37,668 bases of DNA, from the NCBI GenBank assembly GCA_021850545.1, contig JAJZLU010000080.1, positions 1 to 37,668 of the forward strand, written 5' to 3'. Source of the DNA: Thermoplasmata archaeon (lineage in GTDB: Archaea > Thermoplasmatota > Thermoplasmata > Thermoplasmatales > Thermoplasmataceae). The translations under genes and the position numbers were made by a program. A model generated the notes under the pieces. The model worked only from the letters and a program-made list of their open reading frames with translations, had not been told where the DNA came from and did no database searches. Of this stretch, positions 1 to 8,722 are shown piece by piece. How positions within the stretch are numbered: the first letter of the stretch is position 1; each line of letters begins with the position of its first letter.

Positions 1-786
1 GACAGTCAGTGCAGCCCCTGCATTGAGCGGAGAGGAGTTACCCGCTGTTATGACCCCGTCTTTTATGAAAGCTGGCGGCAGCTGCGCAAGCGACTCCATG
101 GTGGTCTGTGGCCTGACGCTCTGGTCTTTGTCTATTGTGACAAAGTCATCGCCCTGCTCGACCTCGACCGGAAGGATTTCATCCTTGAAGAAGCCATCTT
201 CCTGGGACTTGGCGGCTCTCCTGTGGCTATCCATGGAGAAACTGTCCATCTCTTCCCTTGTGATGCCCCTTAGCTTTGCCAGTTTTTCAGCAGTGAGGCC
301 CATGTTGTATGATGTTGTCATATCATACCGTGCGTATTCTGGCCTCACGATGAGCTTGATGTTGGGCTTGACGTTCTGGTTGTTGGACAGCGGCACATGA
401 GTCATGTGCTCCATTCCACCAGCAAGCACAATATCGGAATTTCCCGTCATGATCTCCATTGCCCCAATGCTGATGGCATTGAGGGAAGATGAGCAAGCCC
501 TGTCCATAGCCATTGATGGGACGTTGAAGGGCAAGCCAGCCATGAAAACCGGGTGCCTGCCACCATAGAGCCAGTTCTCATCAGCCTGTATCGCACAACC
601 TGTGATTACGTCATTAATTTCCTCTGCCCTGATTCCCGTTTCTGAAACGGCGGACTTGATCAGGTTGCCCAGTGCCTCATCCATCCTGATTGGATTGAAT
701 ACATCCCTTTCAGGATCGTTTGGGCGTGACCTTGAAAAGGCAGTTCTCTTGAAGTTTACCAGATAAACATTGGTGTCGTCTTCCAT
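1..786 (-). CDS. Thiolase (acetyl-CoA C-acyltransferase), 3' end cut by window
   Basis: Only the N-terminal 262 codons are inside the window; the frame is open to base 1, so the C-terminal Cys/His active-site region lies outside. The frame starts at ATG 786 with a GAGGGA Shine-Dalgarno-like site about 10 bases upstream. The thiolase nucleophile motif MDRACSSSLNAIS is readable near codon 97, followed by LAGGMEHMTHVP, as in degradative thiolases of the acetyl-CoA acyltransferase family. Known family role: thiolytic cleavage of 3-ketoacyl-CoA, or the reverse condensation. Together with the hydroxyacyl-CoA dehydrogenase/hydratase fusion and the ETF module elsewhere in the window, a beta-oxidation role is the simplest inference. 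Substrate chain length cannot be told. Confidence 0.93.
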   Translation of the reverse strand, partial: MEDDTNVYLVNFKRTAFSRSRPNDPERDVFNPIRMDEALGNLIKSAVSETGIRAEEINDVITGCAIQADENWLYGGRHPVFMAGLPFNVPSMAMDRACSSSLNAISIGAMEIMTGNSDIVLAGGMEHMTHVPLSNNQNVKPNIKLIVRPEYARYDMTTSYNMGLTAEKLAKLRGITREEMDSFSMDSHRRAAKSQEDGFFKDEILPVEVEQGDDFVTIDKDQSVRPQTTMESLAQLPPAFIKDGVITAGNSSPLNAGAALTV

Positions 787-1108
787 TATTGATTTCCCTC
801 AGTGCCACTAATAAGAGAGGAGTTCATAATTATCTTTTGCCTAAAATGGACCTGTTCTATCATTCATACAATAGCTATTTTCAGGCAAAAATTTGGTCCA
901 TATATTTTATGCCGGCAAAATAATTGAAGTGCTATTTTCACCTCTCATATTACAGCCTTGCCCACTGCCCAATCTTCAGTGGCATATTTCGTGTCACATA
1001 TTAGGGAAGCCCATTATTTTCATACAAAGCATGATTCTGGCAGGTCAAAAGCCCCTGCATCTCCATTCCGGGTTCAAGGGGCAAAATATTTGGCGGGTGA
1101 TTTCAAAA
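787..1108. other. Divergent intergenic region between thiolase and tusA-like gene
   Basis: About 320 bp with no convincing gene. The tusA-like frame stays open upstream to base 893, but that stretch has no protein-like composition and the strong ribosome-binding site lies just before 1109. The region must hold two divergent promoters; no clear TATA box could be fixed for either. Confidence 0.5.
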
Positions 1109-1378
1109 ATGGATGCTGAAATAAAACCGAACAGGATTGTTGACGCTCGTGACGTTCTGTGCCCTGGCCCCTTCTGGGAGCTGATCAAGGCATACAGCCA
1201 TGCTAGCCCCAGAGAAGTAATCTCCGTATATTCCTCTGATGAGTACGACAGCGAAACCAGAACCGATGCCCCTGTCTGGATCAAAAGAACCGGAAACAGG
1301 CTCATTGCAATCATTGACCATGAGGGATATTACGAGATCATAATGGAGAAGACAAAAGGCTCTGGCCCGTCCTCTTAA
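1109..1378 (+). CDS. TusA/SirA-family sulfur carrier protein
   Basis: This 89-residue protein carries the hallmark CPGP motif with its cysteine at residue 18, in the context DARDVLCPGPFWEL. The later part (VWIKRTGNRLIAII) matches the second half of the small TusA fold. Family role: persulfide carriage on the conserved Cys for thio-modification or sulfur metabolism. The start at ATG 1109 is chosen because GGTGA at 1096-1100 is well spaced; the longer open frame from 893 adds 72 residues unlike any TusA. It stands alone between divergent and convergent neighbours, without the DsrE-type partners often found beside tusA, so its sulfur donor and acceptor are unknown. Confidence 0.85.
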   Translation: MDAEIKPNRIVDARDVLCPGPFWELIKAYSHASPREVISVYSSDEYDSETRTDAPVWIKRTGNRLIAIIDHEGYYEIIMEKTKGSGPSS

Positions 1379-1452
1379 ACAGGCAATACAGGCTGGATCC
1401 TGCCCTGTGACAATCATTTGGTCCCCAGGGCAGGTGAATTCATTTCAAAGCT

Positions 1453-3024
1453 TCATGGATTTTCCTCAGTGGGAATGGTATAGCCTGCCAGGGGTTCACC
1501 AAAGACCTTTTCGAATAAATCTGATCCGTAACTTGTATTCTCAGGCTTTCCCGGGAGTATCCTGAATGTTCTCTCCCCATGTGATGTTCTTTCTGCCACA
1601 AGGAACCTGATTTCCCCATTGCCCCTTTCGGTGAAATACTGGGCGAGTTCAGCCAGGTGCGTGACAAAGATGACAGTCATGTGGCTGTCCATGAGGGCAT
1701 CCACTATTTCCCCTGCAATTTCAGAACCTTCCTTTGCATTGGTAGCAGCAAATGATTCGTTGAAAAGGATGAGCGAGCCTGTGGCCAGGTGATCGACGAT
1801 CCTGTCCATCCTTCCAAGCTCCTCGTCGAATTTTCCCTGCTCCATGGATCTGTCTTCTTCCCGCTTGAAATGGGTGTATACTCCACTGTACAGGGAAGAT
1901 GAGAATTCGGTTGCCCCAACAAACATTCCGGCCTGCATCATTAGGGCCGCCTGGCCCACGCTTCTCAGGAATGTTGATTTGCCACCCCGGTTGGCGCCTG
2001 TTATTATGGTCAGCCTCTTCTCTCCTGCCTGGAGATCATTGGGCACTGCCCTTATCCCAAGATTGAGGCTCAACGCCATATCGTAAAGACTGCTGAAACT
2101 TAAGTGCGATTCCATATCCGGCACCGGCTCAGGGTAGCAGACTTCTGCATTTATTGCCCCAAGATCCTCTGCAAGGTTTATGCACCCCTCCAAAAAAGCA
2201 AGCTCAGAAGATAATGACCTGATGAAGTTGAACACTTTCTCGCCGGCCTCATCGAGAACCTTCACAACTGAAATTATGCCTCTTGCCCTGATATTGGAAA
2301 GCTCCTCAGGGCCATGTTCATCCCTGGGGGGAAGGACGTAGGTATACCTTCTGTCCTTAACGCGGGCCAAGGCCCTCTTCATTCCTCTTGCTGCCTCAGG
2401 CCTGAGCAGGCTGAAGCCCGTGAGTTCACTTCGCACACCTAATCCCCCGCTTATCCTCACGCCCCCTGGAAAACCAAGCCTGTGAAGCGTGCTACTCATA
2501 GAAGCGGAATACTCTTCGTCAAATATTTCGGTAAAAAGGTAAAACAGCTTTGAAAATCCCTCAGAAGTGAAATTCTGCTTCTCCCCCTTTGTTATTTCCC
2601 GCAGTTCGGTGAGCGCTGAAAGATAAATCCCCATGACGGAGATTGACTCGTGAAGGGCAAATTCAGGGTTCCTGCCTGACCTGGTTATCCAGAAGAGATG
2701 AGATCTTGCCTTTTTTACCGCAGCCTGGAGGATGGAGCGCATCTTTCTTATTGAATCCTTATTGGCGATGGAATCCCTGACAACATCCTGCCTGTACCTG
2801 ATACTATTCTCTGAACCAAGGGGAAAAAGGATGGCTGCCTGTGACACCTTCCTGATTTCGCCATCATTTCTAGCCATCTTTTCGATGAGCGTGTTCATTT
2901 CAAGGTCCTTGAAGGTATCTTCCCAGTTCCAAGGCAGGGGCGCATCCGGATCAAAATCCCTGTCCGGATGTAGCAGCCTTGATGCAATTTTCTCCCTGTT
3001 CCCGGCTTCAGGCATTTGCAACAC
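1453..3024 (-). CDS. MutS-family ATPase, second of a tandem pair
   Basis: A 523-residue protein with a MutS domain V ATPase at the C-terminus. The Walker A variant GANRGGKST lies near residue 342, and the Walker-B region LILFNESFAATNAKEGSEIA near 418 has Asn where classical MutS has Asp. A downstream THLAEL keeps the conserved His. The N-terminal part resembles the MutS core/lever helices (IRYRQDVVRD motif) and has no mismatch-recognition domain and no C-terminal Smr nuclease domain. It overlaps the end of the upstream paralogue by 17 bp, so the two are probably cotranslated and may form a heterodimer. GTG 3024 or ATG 3015 could be the start. Function unknown; it is neither MutS1 nor MutS2. 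Confidence 0.87.
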   Translation of the reverse strand: MLQMPEAGNREKIASRLLHPDRDFDPDAPLPWNWEDTFKDLEMNTLIEKMARNDGEIRKVSQAAILFPLGSENSIRYRQDVVRDSIANKDSIRKMRSILQAAVKKARSHLFWITRSGRNPEFALHESISVMGIYLSALTELREITKGEKQNFTSEGFSKLFYLFTEIFDEEYSASMSSTLHRLGFPGGVRISGGLGVRSELTGFSLLRPEAARGMKRALARVKDRRYTYVLPPRDEHGPEELSNIRARGIISVVKVLDEAGEKVFNFIRSLSSELAFLEGCINLAEDLGAINAEVCYPEPVPDMESHLSFSSLYDMALSLNLGIRAVPNDLQAGEKRLTIITGANRGGKSTFLRSVGQAALMMQAGMFVGATEFSSSLYSGVYTHFKREEDRSMEQGKFDEELGRMDRIVDHLATGSLILFNESFAATNAKEGSEIAGEIVDALMDSHMTVIFVTHLAELAQYFTERGNGEIRFLVAERTSHGERTFRILPGKPENTSYGSDLFEKVFGEPLAGYTIPTEENP

Positions 3025-4540
3025 GCCCCCTTATCTCCTCGCCCGAAACATGGTGCTTGCGTGCAAGGGCACGGGCATAAGCCAATCCGTTGGAAGGCTC
3101 CCTGATTACTTTGAAGGTCCTTATTTCAGGATTCTCAGGATCTATCTGGGCCACCATGCTCACAGTGGAACTGTAGGTGGAGAATTCATCAAGGAATGTT
3201 ACAAAAATGCACAGGCAGCCTTTTTCACCAATAAGCTCGATGATCCTTTTCCCTATACCTGTTGCGTCGCTCACAGTTGTTGAGCTGAGCATTTCATTTA
3301 TGATCACGACGCTCCTGCTGGTTGAAGAATCAATTATATTCTTTATCCTGTGCAGGTCATCCTCCAGCTTCCCCCTGAGATTTTCGAGGCTCTCGGATCG
3401 TTCAAAGTGGGTAAAAATGCCATCAGGCACTGCCAGTGCCGCAGCATTTCCCGGAACAGGGCAACCCAGGGATGCCAGGTAGAAAATCTGGCCCACCGAA
3501 CGCGCAAAGGTTGTTTTCCCCCCATTGTTTGGCCCTGTTACTACAATGATCCGTTCATCTTCCTCCAGGCTGAAATCGTTTGCTACAACTGCTGCCTTAT
3601 CCTTTGAAAGTTTCACGGCCAGAGCGAGGTCAAAGCACTGGCTGGCGGAAATTCCTGAACTCTCTGATAACTGCGGAATGCAAAAGGGCAGCCCTCTTTC
3701 CCTTGCCTTTAAGGTGTAATCCAAGTATGACAGGTAGAATGGGGCTTCCCTGGAGAATTTTAATATGATGGGTTCAATGAAATCGCGGTGCTCATCTGCA
3801 AATTTCCTGAGGATGCCAATTTCATCAAGGTAGAGCTTCTCAATCATTGCCAGTATCTGGGCATGTACGTATCCCTCACCCAGGAACTGCCTGATTTGAA
3901 ATTCCCTTGGTTTGCCTTCTGTTTCCCTGAACCTTGAGAAAACCTCCCTTACTGACTGTGAAAAGTCCCCTTCCTGTTCACCCGCAGCTTGAACAGTAAC
4001 CCTGTCTGATTTCACAATGAGGTTGTATTTTACCCGAGAGAGGGCGCCCTCAACCCTTGTGATGCCTTCCTCAAGCCCCTTGAATTCAGGTGAAGCGATA
4101 TATTCGCCGATGTAGCTGGCCAGCCCCTTAAGGGCTTCCGACTGCGGCTTCGCTCCCAGGAGACCTGACCAGGCATCCCTCAACAGGTTGCAATAACTCC
4201 TAGCTGTGGCCAGGAACCATCCTTCCTTCTGTATGTCATACAGGTTTCCCTGAGATTCAAGCTGCCTTGAAATGCTCCTGATTCCGAGTGAAAACTCCCT
4301 CAGTTTTCCTTCTGTTTCAGGTGTCTCCAGGTCCCTGAAGGCATCCTGCCTGTACCTAATATCTCCCTCATCGCTGAGCGGACTCAGAAACCATGATCTT
4401 ACTGGAGAATCCTGCCATGGTTTGGCTATGCCTTCCATAATCTGGTCCAGGTTTAGGTCTACAAAGAAATCAGGGATATCCCTTTCGTGTTCAGTTTCTT
4501 CTGGCGGTGATCTGTACAACAGGCTCCGATTGGACGTCAT
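3008..4540 (-). CDS. MutS-family ATPase, first of a tandem pair
   Basis: This 510-residue paralogue of the neighbouring MutS-like protein carries Walker A GPNNGGKTTF near residue 334 and a Walker-B-like VVIINEMLSSTT near 411, again with Asn for Asp. The position that holds His in its partner reads FVTFLDE, so this subunit may differ catalytically. The shared IRYRQDAFRD motif sits near the N-terminus. No mismatch-binding, connector or nuclease domain is seen. ATG 4540 is preferred because GGGAGTGG lies just upstream; ATG 4564 is in frame and would add eight residues. It is the first gene of a two-gene unit. The role in DNA metabolism is inferred only from the family. Confidence 0.87.
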   Translation of the reverse strand: MTSNRSLLYRSPPEETEHERDIPDFFVDLNLDQIMEGIAKPWQDSPVRSWFLSPLSDEGDIRYRQDAFRDLETPETEGKLREFSLGIRSISRQLESQGNLYDIQKEGWFLATARSYCNLLRDAWSGLLGAKPQSEALKGLASYIGEYIASPEFKGLEEGITRVEGALSRVKYNLIVKSDRVTVQAAGEQEGDFSQSVREVFSRFRETEGKPREFQIRQFLGEGYVHAQILAMIEKLYLDEIGILRKFADEHRDFIEPIILKFSREAPFYLSYLDYTLKARERGLPFCIPQLSESSGISASQCFDLALAVKLSKDKAAVVANDFSLEEDERIIVVTGPNNGGKTTFARSVGQIFYLASLGCPVPGNAAALAVPDGIFTHFERSESLENLRGKLEDDLHRIKNIIDSSTSRSVVIINEMLSSTTVSDATGIGKRIIELIGEKGCLCIFVTFLDEFSTYSSTVSMVAQIDPENPEIRTFKVIREPSNGLAYARALARKHHVSGEEIRGRVANA

Positions 4541-4894
4541 TCCACTCCCTTCCGTGATAATCAAATTATGCCCTCAAAGGCATCCAGGAGTCATCAGTCT
4601 TCCAGAGACGTTAGGGAACTCCATCCCGCATTCCATATAACTGAACCACATATTTAGGCTTGTTTATCACCAATCGCCATGCCATTTTACTTGTGCAGTT
4701 GCCATATCAAGGGCAGAAATTTGCATTGCAGGGAATTCATGGTCGCGTCAATGGGTGGATGTAACCAAAAATATCCTTTTACAGGCTGTCTTGCTGCTAC
4801 ACTGCATTTGCCTCCCACGGTGAAATGCACTGCAATTTATACACAAAAGATAAAGGGAGATGAAGGGCTTCAGGATACGTAAACGGTGAGTTTA
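4541..4894. other. Divergent promoter region, mutS-like pair / etfBA
   Basis: About 350 bp without a supported gene. A 67-codon plus-strand frame (4679-4882) is Cys/His-rich without recognisable character and is taken as chance. The right end holds a TATA-like box for etfB at 4836-4842. Confidence 0.5.
4836..4842 (+). promoter_or_regulatory. Putative TATA box of the etfBA unit
   Basis: TTTATAC lies about 55 bp before the chosen etfB ATG. Transcription would begin near 4866 and leave a short leader containing the GGTGAG Shine-Dalgarno site at 4885-4890. Confidence 0.45.
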
Positions 4895-5635
4895 ATGGTG
4901 GACATTGTTGTTCTGATAAAGCAGATGCCGGACCTGGAACAGGTCAAGCCTGATCCAACAACCGGTGAACCGCAATTGAAGAATGTGCCCCTGAAACTGG
5001 AAAACCTCAGCGAGAATTCTGTTGAGGAAGCAGTTAGGATTAAGGAAAAATATGGCGGAAAGGTAACCGCAGTTATCTTTGGTAATGAACTTTCAAGCGC
5101 CATACTGAAAAAAGCCTACGCAATGGGCGCAGACGAAGGCTACATAATAACTGGATTCAAGGGCAATAACCCGTCTCTCACGGCAAAGGTCCTTGGAGAG
5201 AAGATCAAGGCACTGAAGCATGACATTGTCATCCTTGGGAACCAGTCCGCTGATTCCATCTCAGGTCTCCTTGCAGGAAAGATAGCAAGCTACCTTGGCA
5301 TCCCCCTGCTTGGAAATGCCAATTCAATTGAAGTCAGCGGTTCTACGGTAAAGGTTAAGAGGGCACTGGAAGAGAACAACCAGATAATACAGGCAAACTT
5401 CCCCGTGGTTATTTCAGTTACCCAGGAAATCAATGAGCCCAGGCTCCCGCCTGTTATGCAGATCATGCAGGCTGGAAGAAAGCCAATCAACACTGAGGCC
5501 TCCACACTGGCAGGAAAGGAGGTGAAGATCATTTCAAACAAGGCCCCTAAGAGCGAGAGGAAGAAAGTGGTCTTTGAGGATATGGACAAGGGAATTGCAG
5601 AGATTGCAAAGGTCATAAGGGAGGAATCAAGATGA
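4895..5635 (+). CDS. etfB: Electron transfer flavoprotein beta subunit
   Basis: A 246-residue protein beginning MVDIVVLIKQMPDLEQVK, the typical EtfB N-terminus, with the family's AMP-binding-type fold (VEEAVRIKEKYGGKVTAV, GADEGYIIT, DIVILGNQSADSISG). EtfAB takes electrons from acyl-CoA dehydrogenases or related flavoenzymes and passes them to a membrane oxidoreductase. ATG 4895 is chosen because GGTGAG at 4885-4890 is a good ribosome-binding site; GTG 4886 is in frame but would overlap that site. Its stop overlaps the etfA start by 4 bp (ATGA), so the subunits are translationally coupled. The membrane Fe-S protein downstream is the likely electron acceptor. Confidence 0.95.
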   Translation: MVDIVVLIKQMPDLEQVKPDPTTGEPQLKNVPLKLENLSENSVEEAVRIKEKYGGKVTAVIFGNELSSAILKKAYAMGADEGYIITGFKGNNPSLTAKVLGEKIKALKHDIVILGNQSADSISGLLAGKIASYLGIPLLGNANSIEVSGSTVKVKRALEENNQIIQANFPVVISVTQEINEPRLPPVMQIMQAGRKPINTEASTLAGKEVKIISNKAPKSERKKVVFEDMDKGIAEIAKVIREESR

Positions 5636-6525
5636 AGGCACTGGTATTTTCAGAATTTCCTGAAATGGCAGCCCAGATGGTCACATACCTGAAGAAGCTG
5701 GGTGAAGTTGATGCCGCAACATTCTCTGCAAAGGCAGAGGCACTTTCCCACTATGGTGCCGGAAAAGCCTATGCGCTCAACGGCCAGCCCCAGTTTGACA
5801 ACGTATCGGCTTGGCTTGCAGACACCTACAAGGCAGGCGGTTATGACTACATGTTCATTGCCTCAACCATCCTTGGAAGGGAAGTTGCAGGCGCAGCCAG
5901 CCAGTCTCTGGATGCAGGCATCATCTCTGAGATAACTGAGTTCCAGCCAGGGCAGGGAAACGTCCACACAAAGAGATACTTCCTTGGTGGAAAGACTGTC
6001 CTTGAGGAGGAATCTGATTCGAAGGTCTTCACGTTTGCACCCGGAATTGTGGATGCTGAGAGAGTGGATTCTGCATCTCCCATTACGCCTGCAGACCTAA
6101 AGCCCTCATCCGTAACAGTTGTAAGCGTGGAAGAGAAGCAGTCTAGCGGCGTGAACCTGGAGAAGGCAAAGGTCATTGTGAGCATTGGCAGGGGAGTCGG
6201 CAAGAAGGAGAACATTGCACAGGTGGAACCACTTGTGAAGGCCGTGAACGGCGAACTCGCAGGATCAAGGCCAGTCTGCCTGGACTACCAATGGCTCAGT
6301 GACGAGAGGCAGGTCGGCATCTCAGGCAAGAAAGTCAGGCCCAACTTATACATCGCTGTGGGGATTTCAGGCCAGATACAGCATATAGCTGGAATGAGGG
6401 GATCAAAGGTTGTGATCGCATTCAACAAGGACAAGTCTGCGCCAATATTCGACGAGTCTGACTACGGCATTGTTGGAGACATTTTCCAGATAATTCCAAA
6501 ACTGGTTCAGGCACTTGGGGCCTGA
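5632..6525 (+). CDS. etfA: Electron transfer flavoprotein alpha subunit
   Basis: A 297-residue EtfA. The C-terminal FAD-binding domain is clear: VSIGRGVGKKENI, PVCLDYQWLSDERQVG, the GISGKKVRPNLYIAVGISG stretch with QHIAGM, and a final AFNKDKSAPIFDESDYGIVGD. The length is usual for the family. It forms a heterodimer with EtfB, overlapping its gene by 4 bp. No N-terminal ferredoxin domain or bifurcation-type extension is seen, so an ordinary (non-fused) ETF is expected; whether it bifurcates electrons cannot be judged here. T-rich runs follow the stop, and the next gene lies 130 bp away. Confidence 0.95.
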   Translation: MKALVFSEFPEMAAQMVTYLKKLGEVDAATFSAKAEALSHYGAGKAYALNGQPQFDNVSAWLADTYKAGGYDYMFIASTILGREVAGAASQSLDAGIISEITEFQPGQGNVHTKRYFLGGKTVLEEESDSKVFTFAPGIVDAERVDSASPITPADLKPSSVTVVSVEEKQSSGVNLEKAKVIVSIGRGVGKKENIAQVEPLVKAVNGELAGSRPVCLDYQWLSDERQVGISGKKVRPNLYIAVGISGQIQHIAGMRGSKVVIAFNKDKSAPIFDESDYGIVGDIFQIIPKLVQALGA

Positions 6526-6535
6526 ACTGGCCATA

Positions 6536-6556
6536 ATTTTTTGAAGCAATCTATTT
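6536..6556 (+). terminator. T-rich possible terminator after etfA
   Basis: Runs of six and five T occur within about 30 bp after the etfA stop. This fits archaeal intrinsic termination, which relies on T-tracts rather than hairpins. Confidence 0.35.
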
Positions 6557-6655
6557 TTACAATAATCCATAATCACTCCAAAAAAATTATTTTAGTTGCA
6601 ACCTTTATGAAGAGCATGCTGTTATTACAGCAAATCTGAAAGCTTGGTGTAAGTT

Positions 6656-8668
6656 ATGTATGTATTTTCAATCATTGTTCTGATTGGGCTCTTATTGTCT
6701 GCAGGTTTCTTCCTGTTCACAATATACAGGCTCCTCTGGAATGCCGTCAAAATACCCGAAAAGAAGCCGGGGCTGAAACTCCAGCTTGGGCGGCGTGTAT
6801 ACCTTGTCATTAGGAATGTCTTCTTACAGGGCAAACTCTTCAAGGACCTCGGCGGAGGAATCATGCATGCGCTGATGTTCTGGGCATTCATAGCCTTCGC
6901 CTCATATTCCAGCGATTTCTTTGTCAGTGCAATCTTCCCGGGCACACACCTTCTTTCCGGGACATTTGAGCAGGTTGCCTTCTTCACGGTCGATATATTC
7001 GCACTCATAGCCCTTGTGGATGTGATCTATGCGTTCATACGGAGATGGGGGATAAAGATCCCGAGGTACCAGGGCTACAACGGCTTTGAGGCATGGTTCA
7101 TCCTCTCCCTGGTTGGGATCCTCATGGCAACGTACTTCGTGCTTTCTGTCCTGAGGCTTGATGGAGTCTCAGCGGGGATACCGGGAAGCATTGGGGAAAC
7201 CCTTGCGCCCGCCAATACACCCATAAGTTATGCCCTTGCATCAATACTCCCGAAGATTTCAGCCTCTACAGGATATTATGTCTACTGGATTGCCTTCTCT
7301 ATACACGCGGCTGATTTCATCATATTCCTTGCATATATACCCACCTCAAAGCACCTCCACCTCTTTGCAGCGCCTTTCAATGTTCTGTTCTCCACGGAAG
7401 ACCAGGCGATCCTGAAGCCAATAGACTTCGAGAAGGAAACAAGGTTTGGCGCCACTGACATACGGGACTTCAACTGGAAAGATTACTTTGATTTCTACGC
7501 CTGCACTGAGTGCGGAAGATGCACCGCAAACTGCCCTGCAAACCTCACCGGCAAGACCCTTTCACCCAGGGACATAATCTGGGATATCAGGGAAGTTGTG
7601 GTAGCTCAGGGCAAAGAGTACAGAACAAAGGGTGGCGAAAGGGACCAGATCTTCAAGACCGTTATTGGTGAACCCATACTTGAGAAGGACCTCTGGTCCT
7701 GCACAACATGCATGGCGTGCGTTGAGCAGTGCCCCGTGATGATCGACCATGTCTCCAAGATTGTGGACATGAGGAGGTCGCTCGTGCTGAACCAGGGAAA
7801 AGCACCAAGGGAAGTCATAGACCTCACAAGGAACATAGAGCAGTATGGCAGCCCGTACTCCATAGATCCGTCAACCAGAGCAGACTGGGCAGATGGCCTG
7901 GAGATCGTTGACCTTTCAAAAACACCGGATGCAAAGTATGATGTCCTTTACTGGGTAGGATGTGTTGCAAGCTTCGACAAGAGGAACCAGGAAATCGCAA
8001 AGTCTGTTGCAAAGATCCTCAAGAAGGCAAATGTGAGCTTCGCAATCCTGGGGTCGCAGGAAAAGTGTACCGGGGACCCTGCCAGGAGAACCGGGAATGA
8101 GTACCTGGCAGACATGATGATAAAGGGCAACGTTGAAACCCTCAAGGCCAACCGCGTGCAGAAGGTCATAACAAGCTGCGCACACTGCTTCAACTCCCTG
8201 AAGAATGAATACAAGGACTTCGGCATTGAGCTGGAGGTGCACCACCACACAGAATTCATCAACAGGCTCATCTCTGAAAAGAAGCTCAGCGTCAGGGCCC
8301 TTGACTCAGACACCCTCGAGAAATACACGTACCATGACCCTTGCTATGTGGGAAGGTACAACAAGCTTTACGAGGAGCCCAGGGACGTGGTCAAGAGCTT
8401 TGCCGCCAATTACGAGGAGATGGAGATGAACAAGAGCAAGGCCCTGTGCTGCGGTGCTGGCGGCGGAAGGCTCTGGATGGAGGAGAAGGAGGGCACGCTC
8501 ATTTCGCACAAGAGGATTGAGCAGGCCGACAAGGTCGGAGCCTCCACGGTTGTGACTGCATGCCCCTACTGCATGACTATGCTTGATGACGCCCGAAAGA
8601 CCACTGGAAGGGAAGAGAAAATGAAGATTCAGGATGTGTCCGAACTCATAGCAAGCAGGATAGACTGA
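6656..8668 (+). CDS. Membrane Fe-S oxidoreductase, ETF:quinone oxidoreductase (EMO/DUF224) type
   Basis: A 670-residue fusion. The first ~230 residues hold about five membrane segments of the NarI/HdrE-like type with His residues suited to haem (IMHALMFW, FSIHAADF, SKHLHLF). Two [4Fe-4S] motifs follow, CTECGRCTANCP from Cys283 and CTTCMACVEQCP from Cys349. Two HdrD-like cysteine-rich (CCG) regions come next, with CAHCFNSL, HDPCYVGRYN, ALCCGAGGG and CPYCMTML. This architecture beside etfBA is the one described for EMO, which passes electrons from reduced ETF to a quinone. The start ATG 6656 has GGTG upstream. The 130-bp gap suggests its own promoter or a common transcript. The quinone partner is inferred. 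Confidence 0.88.
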   Translation: MYVFSIIVLIGLLLSAGFFLFTIYRLLWNAVKIPEKKPGLKLQLGRRVYLVIRNVFLQGKLFKDLGGGIMHALMFWAFIAFASYSSDFFVSAIFPGTHLLSGTFEQVAFFTVDIFALIALVDVIYAFIRRWGIKIPRYQGYNGFEAWFILSLVGILMATYFVLSVLRLDGVSAGIPGSIGETLAPANTPISYALASILPKISASTGYYVYWIAFSIHAADFIIFLAYIPTSKHLHLFAAPFNVLFSTEDQAILKPIDFEKETRFGATDIRDFNWKDYFDFYACTECGRCTANCPANLTGKTLSPRDIIWDIREVVVAQGKEYRTKGGERDQIFKTVIGEPILEKDLWSCTTCMACVEQCPVMIDHVSKIVDMRRSLVLNQGKAPREVIDLTRNIEQYGSPYSIDPSTRADWADGLEIVDLSKTPDAKYDVLYWVGCVASFDKRNQEIAKSVAKILKKANVSFAILGSQEKCTGDPARRTGNEYLADMMIKGNVETLKANRVQKVITSCAHCFNSLKNEYKDFGIELEVHHHTEFINRLISEKKLSVRALDSDTLEKYTYHDPCYVGRYNKLYEEPRDVVKSFAANYEEMEMNKSKALCCGAGGGRLWMEEKEGTLISHKRIEQADKVGASTVVTACPYCMTMLDDARKTTGREEKMKIQDVSELIASRID

Positions 8669-8679
8669 ATCCTATCCAC

Positions 8680-8690
8680 CTCTTTTTTCA
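8680..8690 (+). terminator. T-run between convergent genes
   Basis: CCTCTTTTTTC lies directly after the Fe-S oxidoreductase gene and before the end of the convergent membrane-protein gene. Confidence 0.35.
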
Positions 8691-8722
8691 AAAATTGATG
8701 TGTGGGAAACCACATTTGCCTT

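Noticed and set aside
23-400. Plus-strand frame of 125 codons
   Set aside because: It is antisense to the thiolase gene, whose active-site motif is clear on the minus strand.
2732-3283. Plus-strand frame of 183 codons
   Set aside because: It is a shadow of the two MutS-like genes; its residue composition is Ser/Cys-rich with no domain.
4679-4882. Plus-strand frame of 67 codons before etfB
   Set aside because: It has no ribosome-binding site, no conserved character and covers the etfB promoter.
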